From the NCBI GenBank assembly GCA_947071285.1, contig CAMTFK010000003.1, positions 1-51,021 of the forward strand: DNA of 51,021 bases. Direction: 5' to 3'. The stretch's first letter is position 1, and each line of letters begins with the position of its first letter. A model generated the notes under the pieces. It saw only the letters and a list, made by a program, of their open reading frames with translations, did no database searches and was not told where the DNA came from. The position numbers and the translations under genes were made by a program. This DNA comes from an uncultured Bacteroides sp. (GTDB lineage: Bacteria > Bacteroidota > Bacteroidia > Bacteroidales > Bacteroidaceae). Of this stretch, positions 35,453-42,910 are shown piece by piece.

Positions 35453-37774
35453 ATGAAGAAAGTTTTCAGAAGGACAAGTGTTCTGTTAGCGGCGGCGTTT
35501 CTCAGCGCCGCTGCCGTACAGGCACAAAAATCTCCGCAGGATATGGACCGTTTCATCGATGCATTGATGAAGAAAATGACTGTGGAAGAGAAAATAGGAC
35601 AGTTGAACCTACCTGTTTCCGGTGAGATTGTAACTGGACAGGCCAAGAACAGCGATGTAGCCAAGAAAGTAGAACAAGGACTTGTAGGAGGACTGCTCAA
35701 TCTGAAAGGAGTAGAAAAAATCCGCGATGTACAGAAACTGGCGATAGAACATTCACGCCTCGGCATCCCCTTGCTATTCGGTATGGACGTGATACATGGC
35801 TACGAAACCATATTCCCCATTCCCTTGGGACTATCTTGTACCTGGGACATGCCAGCCATCGAAAAATCTGCCCGTATTGCAGCCACCGAAGCCTCAGCCG
35901 ATGGTATTATGTGGACATTCAGCCCGATGGTAGACATCAGTCGCGACCCACGCTGGGGACGCGTCAGTGAGGGAAACGGTGAAGACCCATTTCTGGGAGG
36001 CGCCATCGCACGTGCAATGGTATTAGGCTTCCAGGGTACGGATGTAAATGAACAACTGAAACGCAATGACGAAATTATGGCATGCGTCAAGCACTTTGCC
36101 TTGTACGGAGCCAGCGAAGCCGGGCGCGACTACAACACAGTAGACATGAGCCGCAACCGCATGTTCAACGAATATATGTATCCTTATGAAGCTGCCGTAA
36201 AAGCCGGTGTAGGCAGTGTAATGGCTTCCTTCAACGAAGTAGACGGTGTGCCCGCCACTGCCAACCGTTGGCTGATGACGGACGTATTGCGTAAACAATG
36301 GGGCTTCAACGGCTTCGTTGTAACCGACTTCACCGGCATTGCCGAAATGGTGGAGCATGGCATCGGTGACCTGCAAACCGTCAGTGCACGTGCTCTCAAT
36401 GCAGGGGTAGACCTGGATATGGTGAGCGAAGGCTTCTCGGGAACCCTGAAAAAATCTCTCAATGAAGGCAAGATAAGCATGGAAACTCTGGATACTGCCT
36501 GCCGCCGCATTCTCGAAGCAAAATACAAATTGGGATTATTCGATGACCCTTACAAATACTGCGACCTGAAACGTCCTGCACGCGACATCTTCACAAAGGA
36601 GCACCGCGACGTTGCCCGCAAGATTTCTGCCGAAAGTTTCGTCCTCTTGAAGAATGAACCTGCCGGAACAGGTCAGAACCCCGTATTGCCACTGGCAAAG
36701 AAAGGAACTGTTGCCGTTATCGGTCCTTTGGCAAATACCCGCAGCAATATGCCGGGCACCTGGAGCGTAGCCGCCCGCCTCAACGATTATCCTTCCGTAT
36801 ACGAGGGCCTGAAAGAAATGATGGCAGGCAAAGTAAACATCACTTACGCCAAAGGTAGCAATCTTATCAGTGACGCAGCTTACGAAGAACGCACCACCAT
36901 GTTCGGCCGTTCGCTGAACCGCGACAACCGTACGGATAAGGAATTGCTGGACGAAGCCCTGAAAATAGCTGCCGGCGCCGATGTAATCGTAGCCGCACTG
37001 GGCGAATCTTCCGAGATGACCGGTGAAAGCTCAAGCCGCACGAATCTCGACCTTCCTGACGTGCAGCGCACCCTGCTGGAAGCATTGCTGAAAACGGGCA
37101 AACCCGTAGTGCTGACTCTATTCACCGGTCGCCCGCTGACGTTGAACTGGGAACAGGAAAACGTACCTGCCATCCTGAATGTGTGGTTTGGCGGTAGTGA
37201 AGCGGCTTATGCGATTGGCGATGTGTTGTTCGGTGATGTGAATCCGAGCGGTAAGCTGACAATGACATTCCCGAAGAATGTAGGACAGATACCTATCTAT
37301 TATGCTCACAAGAATACAGGTCGTCCGTTGCCCGCAGGCAAATGGTTTGAAAAGTTCCGTTCCAACTATCTGGATGTAGACAATGACCCGTTGTATCCAT
37401 TCGGCTACGGTCTGTCGTACACCACATTCCAATACAGCGACATCTCTTTGAGTGCACCGACTATGGAACAGGATGGTTCTGTTACCGCCAAGGTTACGAT
37501 AACCAATACCGGAAAGCGTGACGGCGCGGAAGTGGTACAGCTTTATATCCGCGACTTGGTAGGAAGCATTACCCGTCCGGTCAAAGAGCTGAAAGGCTTC
37601 GAGAAGATTTTCCTCAAAGCCGGTGAAAGCAAGACGGTATCTTTTAAAATCACTTCGGACCTGCTCCACTTCTATGATTATGACCTCAACTATGTGGCCG
37701 AACCGGGAGATTTTGACTTGATGATTGGCGGAAGCAGCCAAGCGACGAAGACGGCACGGTTGACATTAAAATGA
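35453..37774 (+). CDS. bglX: GH3 family beta-glucosidase, PUL copy 2
   Basis: A 773-residue enzyme aligning with the copy 1 GH3 along its whole length. It has a cleavable signal peptide (ending AAAVQAQ), the GH3 barrel with the nucleophile in GFVVTDFTG, the GESSEMTGESSSR acid/base loop and a C-terminal Fn3-like domain. The clearest difference is a six-residue insertion after LLKNE (PAGTGQNPVLPLAKKG against NDANVLPLKKQG) at the start of the second domain. Like its paralogue it should act in the periplasm on beta-linked gluco-oligosaccharides, with beta-1,2 linkage inferred from the neighbouring GH144-like gene. It begins 36 bp after a terminator T-run. Confidence 0.93.
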   Translation: MKKVFRRTSVLLAAAFLSAAAVQAQKSPQDMDRFIDALMKKMTVEEKIGQLNLPVSGEIVTGQAKNSDVAKKVEQGLVGGLLNLKGVEKIRDVQKLAIEHSRLGIPLLFGMDVIHGYETIFPIPLGLSCTWDMPAIEKSARIAATEASADGIMWTFSPMVDISRDPRWGRVSEGNGEDPFLGGAIARAMVLGFQGTDVNEQLKRNDEIMACVKHFALYGASEAGRDYNTVDMSRNRMFNEYMYPYEAAVKAGVGSVMASFNEVDGVPATANRWLMTDVLRKQWGFNGFVVTDFTGIAEMVEHGIGDLQTVSARALNAGVDLDMVSEGFSGTLKKSLNEGKISMETLDTACRRILEAKYKLGLFDDPYKYCDLKRPARDIFTKEHRDVARKISAESFVLLKNEPAGTGQNPVLPLAKKGTVAVIGPLANTRSNMPGTWSVAARLNDYPSVYEGLKEMMAGKVNITYAKGSNLISDAAYEERTTMFGRSLNRDNRTDKELLDEALKIAAGADVIVAALGESSEMTGESSSRTNLDLPDVQRTLLEALLKTGKPVVLTLFTGRPLTLNWEQENVPAILNVWFGGSEAAYAIGDVLFGDVNPSGKLTMTFPKNVGQIPIYYAHKNTGRPLPAGKWFEKFRSNYLDVDNDPLYPFGYGLSYTTFQYSDISLSAPTMEQDGSVTAKVTITNTGKRDGAEVVQLYIRDLVGSITRPVKELKGFEKIFLKAGESKTVSFKITSDLLHFYDYDLNYVAEPGDFDLMIGGSSQATKTARLTLK

Positions 37775-37778
37775 GAAT

Positions 37779-37942
37779 TTATCGCGCAAAGCGCGATAAG
37801 TAACGAGCTACGAGCTACAAGTGACAAGTACCTTTCGGCGTGATAGCCGGGCGAATTATTATTCGCCCACGAGTACAGCGCAGCAACTCGTTACTGGTAG
37901 CTCGTAGCTCGTAACTTAATTTAGCGGCGAAGCCGCTAAATT
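37779..37942. repeat. Hairpin array in the GH3-GH144 gap, PUL copy 2
   Basis: Four structures fill the gap: TTATCGCGC-aaa-GCGCGATAA (37779-37799); long arms ACGAGCTACGAGCTAC (37803-37818) with their exact complement (37897-37912); inside them GGGCGAAT-tatt-ATTCGCCC (37849-37868); and AATTTAGCGGC-gaa-GCCGCTAAATT (37918-37942). The long arms and the adjoining CTTTCGGCGTGATAG are shared with the equivalent gap of copy 1, where the cloverleaf-like repeat fills the loop. Confidence 0.85.
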
Positions 37943-37980
37943 ATCACTTATCTCCTCATTCACTCTTAACCCCTTCACAT

Positions 37981-39303
37981 ATGAAACATATCCCCCTATA
38001 CCCCCTCCTCTTCCTCCTCCTCTTCGGAGCCTGCAAGAACCCCAACCCCGGAAGCGCCGCCCGGCTCACCGACGAAGCCCTGATGGACACCGTGCAAAGG
38101 AGAACGTTCAATTACTTCTGGGACGGTGCCGAGCCCAACAGCGGACTGGCACGCGAACGTATCCACATGGATGGTGTTTATCCCGAAAATGACAAGAATG
38201 TTGTGACCACCGGAGGCAGTGGCTTCGGCATTATGGCAGTGCTTGCAGGCATCGACCGTGGTTATGTTACCCGTGCCGAAGGCCTCGCCCGCATGGAACG
38301 TATCGTTTCATTCCTCGAAAAAGCCGACCGCTTCCACGGTGCTTATCCGCATTGGTGGTACGGGGATACCGGGAAAGTAAAACCTTTCGGACAAAAAGAT
38401 AATGGTGGCGATCTGGTGGAAACAGCTTTTCTGATGCAAGGACTTCTTGCCGTACACCAGTACTATATCAACGGCTCTGCCGCAGAACAACTTCTTGCCA
38501 AACGCATCGATACCCTCTGGCGTGATGTAGACTGGAATTTCTACCGCCAGAACGACCAGAACGTTCTCTACTGGCATTGGAGTCCTGAGTACGGTTGGGA
38601 GATGAACTTCCCCGTACATGGTTACAACGAATGCCTCATCATGTACATCCTTGCAGCCGCATCCCCCACACATGGGATTCCTGCTGCCGTCTATCATGAA
38701 GGGTGGGCAGAGAACGGCGCCATCGTAGAACCGCATAAAGTGGAAGACATCGAACTCCACCTGCGCTATCAGGGCTGCGAAGCCGGTCCGCTCTTCTGGG
38801 CACATTACTCTTTCCTCGGGCTGAACCCGACGGACTTGAAAGATGAATACTGCACCGGTTATTTCAACGAAATGCGCAACCTGACCCTAATCAACCGTGC
38901 TTATTGCATTCGCAATCCGAAAGGCTGGAAAGGTTTCGGCGCCAATTGCTGGGGCTTGACTGCCAGCTACTCCGTCAAAGGATATGCCGCACACGCTCCG
39001 AACGAACAGAGTGACTATGGAGTTATCTCTCCCACCGCCGCCCTTTCGTCCATTGTGTATACTCCGGAATATTCACTGGAAGTTATGCGCCATCTTTACG
39101 GAATGGGCGATAAGGTATTCGGTCCGTATGGCTTCTACGACGCATTCAGCGAAACGGACAACTGGTATCCGCAACGCTACCTTGCCATCGACCAGGGCCC
39201 CATCGCCGTAATGATAGAAAACTATCGCACCGGATTATTGTGGAAGCTCTTTATGAGTCATCCAGACGTACAGGCAGGATTGGAAAAGTTAGGATTCAAG
39301 TAA
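37981..39303 (+). CDS. GH144-like lipoprotein (putative endo-beta-1,2-glucanase), PUL copy 2
   Basis: A 440-residue lipoprotein with lipobox Cys18 (LFGACKNPNPG) followed by non-acidic residues. It aligns with the copy 1 enzyme throughout except for a 14-residue shorter loop after AVHQYY (INGSAAEQLLAKRID). Conserved family segments are FNYFWDGAEPNSGLARERIH, FHGAYPHWWYGDTGKVKPFGQKDNGGDLVETAFLMQG, VLYWHWSPEYGW, GPLFWAHYSFLGLNP and YGFYDAFSETDNWYPQRYLAIDQGPIAVMIENYRTGLLW. Endo-beta-1,2-glucanase action is inferred from the family and from the SusC-SusD-GH3 context. It ends the second PUL and is followed by an interlocked hairpin cluster. Confidence 0.88.
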   Translation: MKHIPLYPLLFLLLFGACKNPNPGSAARLTDEALMDTVQRRTFNYFWDGAEPNSGLARERIHMDGVYPENDKNVVTTGGSGFGIMAVLAGIDRGYVTRAEGLARMERIVSFLEKADRFHGAYPHWWYGDTGKVKPFGQKDNGGDLVETAFLMQGLLAVHQYYINGSAAEQLLAKRIDTLWRDVDWNFYRQNDQNVLYWHWSPEYGWEMNFPVHGYNECLIMYILAAASPTHGIPAAVYHEGWAENGAIVEPHKVEDIELHLRYQGCEAGPLFWAHYSFLGLNPTDLKDEYCTGYFNEMRNLTLINRAYCIRNPKGWKGFGANCWGLTASYSVKGYAAHAPNEQSDYGVISPTAALSSIVYTPEYSLEVMRHLYGMGDKVFGPYGFYDAFSETDNWYPQRYLAIDQGPIAVMIENYRTGLLWKLFMSHPDVQAGLEKLGFK

Positions 39304-39370
39304 TCTTATGGATGCAGTCCAGACTTCTTTTATTGCCCGACAAGATTTTCCTCATTGCCTGTTCTTAGTT

Positions 39371-39442
39371 CGTTACACTATAGTTATCCATACGGATAAC
39401 TATAGCCTCCCTTGCGTATAACTATAGTGTAACGCAAGGGAG
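39371..39442. repeat. Interlocked hairpin cluster after GH144 copy 2
   Basis: Three perfect inverted repeats overlap: CTATAGTTATCC-atac-GGATAACTATAG (39378-39405); CTCCCTTGCGT (39407-39417) with its complement (39432-39442); and CGTTACACTATAGTTAT (39371-39387) with its complement (39418-39434). The third competes with both others, so alternative folds are possible. The plan resembles the cluster after GH144 copy 1 although the bases differ. Confidence 0.85.
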
Positions 39443-39623
39443 ACTATAGTTAAACGAAGAAAAAGTGCCTGATAAACTACATCCCGATAGGCAGGCGGCG
39501 AAATAAAACATGCCTGCAAGAATCATTTCTACATCAGAGAGAAAATAATGCATTCTTTCAAATGATGTAACGTCATGGAAAGTATCTGTAACACCCTCCT
39601 GTCCAAGCAAAAGAAACATCGCC

Positions 39624-39631
39624 TATCTTTG
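39624..39631 (+). promoter_or_regulatory. -7 element of the CE15-like gene
   Basis: TATCTTTG, 34 bp before the start codon at 39666. No clear -33 TTTG is visible. Confidence 0.5.
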
Positions 39632-39665
39632 CCAATAGATGTAAACCTCTAAAAGAAATAGAAAC

Positions 39666-40880
39666 ATGAAGAACAGGAAAACACATTTATTGGCACTGAT
39701 TATTCTGCTGGGTATGGGCACTTCTGCGTCCGCACAGAAAATTCCTTTCGTTTATAATGTAGAGAATACGGGAATAAAGAATCCCGCTCCCGTGCTGCCG
39801 GGTATTGATGAATTGCCGGTAGTCAAAACACTGACCGATCCCTTCCAATGGTCCGACGGAAGCGGCCGTTCCACCCACTTCAAGGACTGGAGCCGCCGCC
39901 GTGCTGAGATAGCCCGCGAAATAGAACATTATGAAATAGGAGAGAAACCCGCAGTATCCCGAAAAGATATTACCGCCGACATAACGGATGACACCCTCAG
40001 GGTACATGTAACGGTGAACGGACAAACACTCACTCTTAAAGCAAAAATCACTTATCCGGAAGGTAAAGGCCCCTTCCCCGCTATCATCGGAATAGGCAGG
40101 GGTACAGGCAGCCTCCCTCCCGACATTTTCACAAGTCGCAACATAGCGCAAATTGCATTCAACTTCACACAGGTCATGTCGCACACCCAAAAACGCGGCA
40201 ACGAACCCATCAACAAACTGTATCCCGACCGCACGGACATGGGGGCTTATTGTGCCTGGTCATGGGGAGTGAGCCGCATCATCGACGGACTGGAAATTGT
40301 AGGGAAAAAGAGTAAGATAGATACCAAACGACTGGCAATATCCGGCTGTTCCTTTGCCGGAAAAATGGCTCTCTTTGCCGGAGCATTCGACGAACGTATC
40401 GCACTCACCGTCGCTCAGGAACCGGGTGGTGGCGGCGCAGCAGCCTGGCGTGTCTCCGAAACTCTGGGTGAAGTGGAAACCCTGGGCAGAACCAGCCATG
40501 CTTGGTTTAAGGAAAGCATGTTCCAATATAAAGAGGAAAATGTATCGAAACTGCCGTATGACCATCATGAGCTATGTGCCATGATAGCACCACGCGCATT
40601 ACTGGTTCTCGGCAATCCGGACTATGTATGGTTGGCAGACGAATCGGGTTACGTCTCCTGCCGCGCCGCCCGCAAGGTATGGGAAACCTTCGGCATCGCC
40701 GACCGGATGGGCTTCTCCATTGTAGGCGGACATGGGCATTGCCAGCTACCCACCAGCCAATATCCTGAAGTAGAAGCCTTTGTAGATAAATTCCTGCTCG
40801 GAAAGAAAGATGCGAATACAGAAGTCACCATCGCACCACTCTACGAAAAAGTTGATTATGAACGCTGGTTATACCACTAA
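39666..40880 (+). CDS. CE15-like (glucuronoyl-esterase-family) alpha/beta hydrolase
   Basis: A 404-residue exported protein (signal peptide about 1-23, SASAQK). The CE15 family pattern is visible: GCSFAGK with nucleophile Ser229, AGAFDERIALTVAQEPGGGGAAAWR with Glu252, and GGHGHCQLP with His358. CE15 enzymes normally cleave ester bonds between lignin alcohols and glucuronic acid on xylan. Here the usual GCSR motif arginine, which helps the oxyanion hole, is replaced by Phe230, so the substrate or activity may differ. It has its own -7 element and follows PUL copy 2; membership of that PUL is possible but not shown. Confidence 0.8.
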   Translation: MKNRKTHLLALIILLGMGTSASAQKIPFVYNVENTGIKNPAPVLPGIDELPVVKTLTDPFQWSDGSGRSTHFKDWSRRRAEIAREIEHYEIGEKPAVSRKDITADITDDTLRVHVTVNGQTLTLKAKITYPEGKGPFPAIIGIGRGTGSLPPDIFTSRNIAQIAFNFTQVMSHTQKRGNEPINKLYPDRTDMGAYCAWSWGVSRIIDGLEIVGKKSKIDTKRLAISGCSFAGKMALFAGAFDERIALTVAQEPGGGGAAAWRVSETLGEVETLGRTSHAWFKESMFQYKEENVSKLPYDHHELCAMIAPRALLVLGNPDYVWLADESGYVSCRAARKVWETFGIADRMGFSIVGGHGHCQLPTSQYPEVEAFVDKFLLGKKDANTEVTIAPLYEKVDYERWLYH

Positions 40881-40887
40881 AACTCTT

Positions 40888-40924
40888 TATCTTTGGGGGT
40901 AACACTTACTAAATACCCCCAAAG
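40888..40924 (+). promoter_or_regulatory. -7 element overlapping an 11-bp inverted repeat
   Basis: TATCTTTG at 40888-40895 overlaps the left arm CTTTGGGGGTA (40891-40901), whose exact complement is at 40914-40924, four bases before the metallophosphoesterase ATG. It could be an operator or a 5' mRNA hairpin covering the ribosome site. The left part of the -7 box lies just past the CE15-like stop codon. Confidence 0.5.
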
Positions 40925-40928
40925 ATTT

Positions 40929-42806
40929 ATGAAAAGAGTTTTATTGGCCATCTGCGTGATGGCGCTGTCAGTCCTCTCCTACGGACAAGACGGCAAAGAG
41001 CGAGCCTTTACTTTCGCCTGGCTCAGCGATGTACATCTCAATTCTTTCGCCTATGCCGAAGATGACCTGCGGCAATCCATTGAAGACATCAATGCCAATC
41101 CGGATGTGGACTTCACCATTCTCAGCGGCGATGTCACGGAATTTGGCGATACGAAAGAATTCTATCTGTTGCAGGAGATTCTGAAGAATTTCCGTAAGCC
41201 CTATTTCCTGCTCCCCGGCAACCATGATGTGAACTGGAGCGAGAATGGCTGTACCATGTTCGATAAAGTTTTCCGGGCATCCCACTTTTGCCATGACTGG
41301 CAAGGAGTACGCTTCATAGGGTGTGGTGCCGGACCAAGCCTCCGCATGGGACCACCGCACATTCCGCGCGAAGAAATCCTGTGGCTTGATTCCATTGTGC
41401 GCGCCACTCCCCCGGAGCAGCCTGTTGTTTTCATCAATCACTTTCCTATCAATCAGGATTTGAGCAACTGGTATGAGGTAGTGGATATTCTCAAAACCCG
41501 CAACATTCAGGCCATACTTGGCGGACATCTGCACGTGAACCATGCTTATGATGCAGAAGGTATTCCCGCCGTCATAGGTCGTTCCTCGCTGAGAAGGGAA
41601 GACCCGATAGGTGGATATAATCTCGTCACCCTGCACGGCGACCAACTGGAATTCCGCGAACGTATCATCAAGACCGAAACCCAACCGGCCTGGAACACCA
41701 TCCATCTGGTGCCTTTGGATGAGAAAAAGGATACGGTTTACTATCGCCCTGATTTTGCTATCAACGCTACTTATCCCTCGGTCGGCGAGATGTGGAAACT
41801 CAAAGATGTGACTGACGTAGCCTCGCAAGCCGGCATCGACGGCAATCTGTACATCTACACCAATACCGCAGGCGTGGTTCATGCGCTCAATGCTACCAAC
41901 GGAAAAACGTTATGGACCTACACCACCGGAAACAAAATTTTCTCCGCTCCTTTCATCACTCCGAAACTCGTCATCGTTTCTTCCTGTGACGGTTTCATTT
42001 ATGCATTGGATAAGAAGAAAGGTACTGTGCGCTGGAAATACAACACCAACTATCCCATTGTAGCCTGTCCTGTGGTCTCGGACGGCGAAGTGTATATCGG
42101 TAGCAGCAACGGCAAATTCTACTCACTAAAGCTGGCGGACGGCACCGTGAACTGGACTTGTGATGGCTTGCAGGGCTATATAGAAGCACGCCCTGCTGTA
42201 GACAAAGAACATGTATATATAGGAACTTGGGGAGCCATGTTCTATGCCATCGACCGGAAGAGTGGAAAGAAGGTCTGGGAATTCGATACGAAACGGGGCA
42301 GATATTTCTCACCGGGTGCCTGCTGGCCTGTGGTACTGCCTTATACCAAACAAAACAAAAGAGCTGAACAAGTCATTGTCCTCAGTTCTGATTACTTCAT
42401 CCGTGCATTTCAACCCGGAAGTGGAGAAATTCTCTGGGCTTCGGATGAAGCTAAAGGGCGGGAGTCTCTCGGTTTTTCTCCCCATGGAAGAACCATGTAT
42501 GTGAAAGGAATCAAGAATAACATCACTGCTGTAGATGTTTCGCATGGTGAGTATACCACTCTTTGGAATACACTGATGCCCTACGAGGGCAACTTTATTC
42601 CTACCCGGATGGAAACAACAGAACGGCTGGTATTCATTCCTACTGAGTTTGGGGTGCTCCATGCTGTGAAGACAGACGGAAGCGGCATCGCATGGTCTCA
42701 CAAGGTTTCTCATTCGGCCATTACTTCCCTGACAAATGCAGGGAAAGGAAAGGTGATTGTTATGACAATGGATGGTACGGTGACGTGTCTGGAGTATCCG
42801 GAATAA
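40929..42806 (+). CDS. Exported metallophosphoesterase fused to a PQQ-type beta-propeller
   Basis: I start at 40929 (MKRVLLAICVMALSVLSYGQ, a clean signal peptide), giving 625 residues; the longer frame to 40893 crosses the promoter hairpin. The N-terminal 270 residues are calcineurin-like phosphoesterase: DVH (Asp34, His36), SGDVTEFGD, GNHD (97-100), the later metal His171 (FINHFP) and GGHLHVNH. From about 290 on there are at least five BamB/PQQ-type blades, each ending in a G-x-x-x-W motif (NGKTLWTYTTG, KGTVRWKYNTN, DGTVNWTC, SGKKVWEFDTK, SGEILWAS). The enzyme should hydrolyse phosphoesters in the periplasm. The propeller may bind a ligand or protein. Substrate unknown. Confidence 0.87.
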   Translation: MKRVLLAICVMALSVLSYGQDGKERAFTFAWLSDVHLNSFAYAEDDLRQSIEDINANPDVDFTILSGDVTEFGDTKEFYLLQEILKNFRKPYFLLPGNHDVNWSENGCTMFDKVFRASHFCHDWQGVRFIGCGAGPSLRMGPPHIPREEILWLDSIVRATPPEQPVVFINHFPINQDLSNWYEVVDILKTRNIQAILGGHLHVNHAYDAEGIPAVIGRSSLRREDPIGGYNLVTLHGDQLEFRERIIKTETQPAWNTIHLVPLDEKKDTVYYRPDFAINATYPSVGEMWKLKDVTDVASQAGIDGNLYIYTNTAGVVHALNATNGKTLWTYTTGNKIFSAPFITPKLVIVSSCDGFIYALDKKKGTVRWKYNTNYPIVACPVVSDGEVYIGSSNGKFYSLKLADGTVNWTCDGLQGYIEARPAVDKEHVYIGTWGAMFYAIDRKSGKKVWEFDTKRGRYFSPGACWPVVLPYTKQNKRAEQVIVLSSDYFIRAFQPGSGEILWASDEAKGRESLGFSPHGRTMYVKGIKNNITAVDVSHGEYTTLWNTLMPYEGNFIPTRMETTERLVFIPTEFGVLHAVKTDGSGIAWSHKVSHSAITSLTNAGKGKVIVMTMDGTVTCLEYPE

Positions 42807-42834
42807 TTAAAAACTTATCAGGATATTATAAACA

Positions 42835-42869
42835 AGAATTCCCCTTTCACTTAGCGAAAGGGGAATTCT
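42835..42869. terminator. Bidirectional terminator between convergent genes
   Basis: AGAATTCCCCTTTC and GAAAGGGGAATTCT form a perfect 14-bp stem with a seven-base loop. It lies between the metallophosphoesterase (plus) and the metalloprotease (minus), which end 28 and 42 bases away. Confidence 0.8.
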
Positions 42870-42910
42870 ATATTATCAAGAATCAGTTGATAAGGATACT
42901 ACCCTTTCAT

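Larger units (their letters stand above)
39304..39665. other. Intergenic region after PUL copy 2
   Basis: This gap holds the interlocked hairpin cluster (39371-39442) and a -7 element (39624-39631) for the CE15-like gene. The stretch 39450-39610 is AT-rich with no gene I can support. Confidence 0.6.

Noticed and set aside
18722..39303. The two PUL copies as an assembly artefact
   Set aside because: They differ at many synonymous sites, in indels in GH3 and GH144, and in every intergenic gap.
39422..39619. 65-codon minus-strand frame in the gap after PUL copy 2
   Set aside because: It runs through the inverted-repeat cluster and has no recognisable features.
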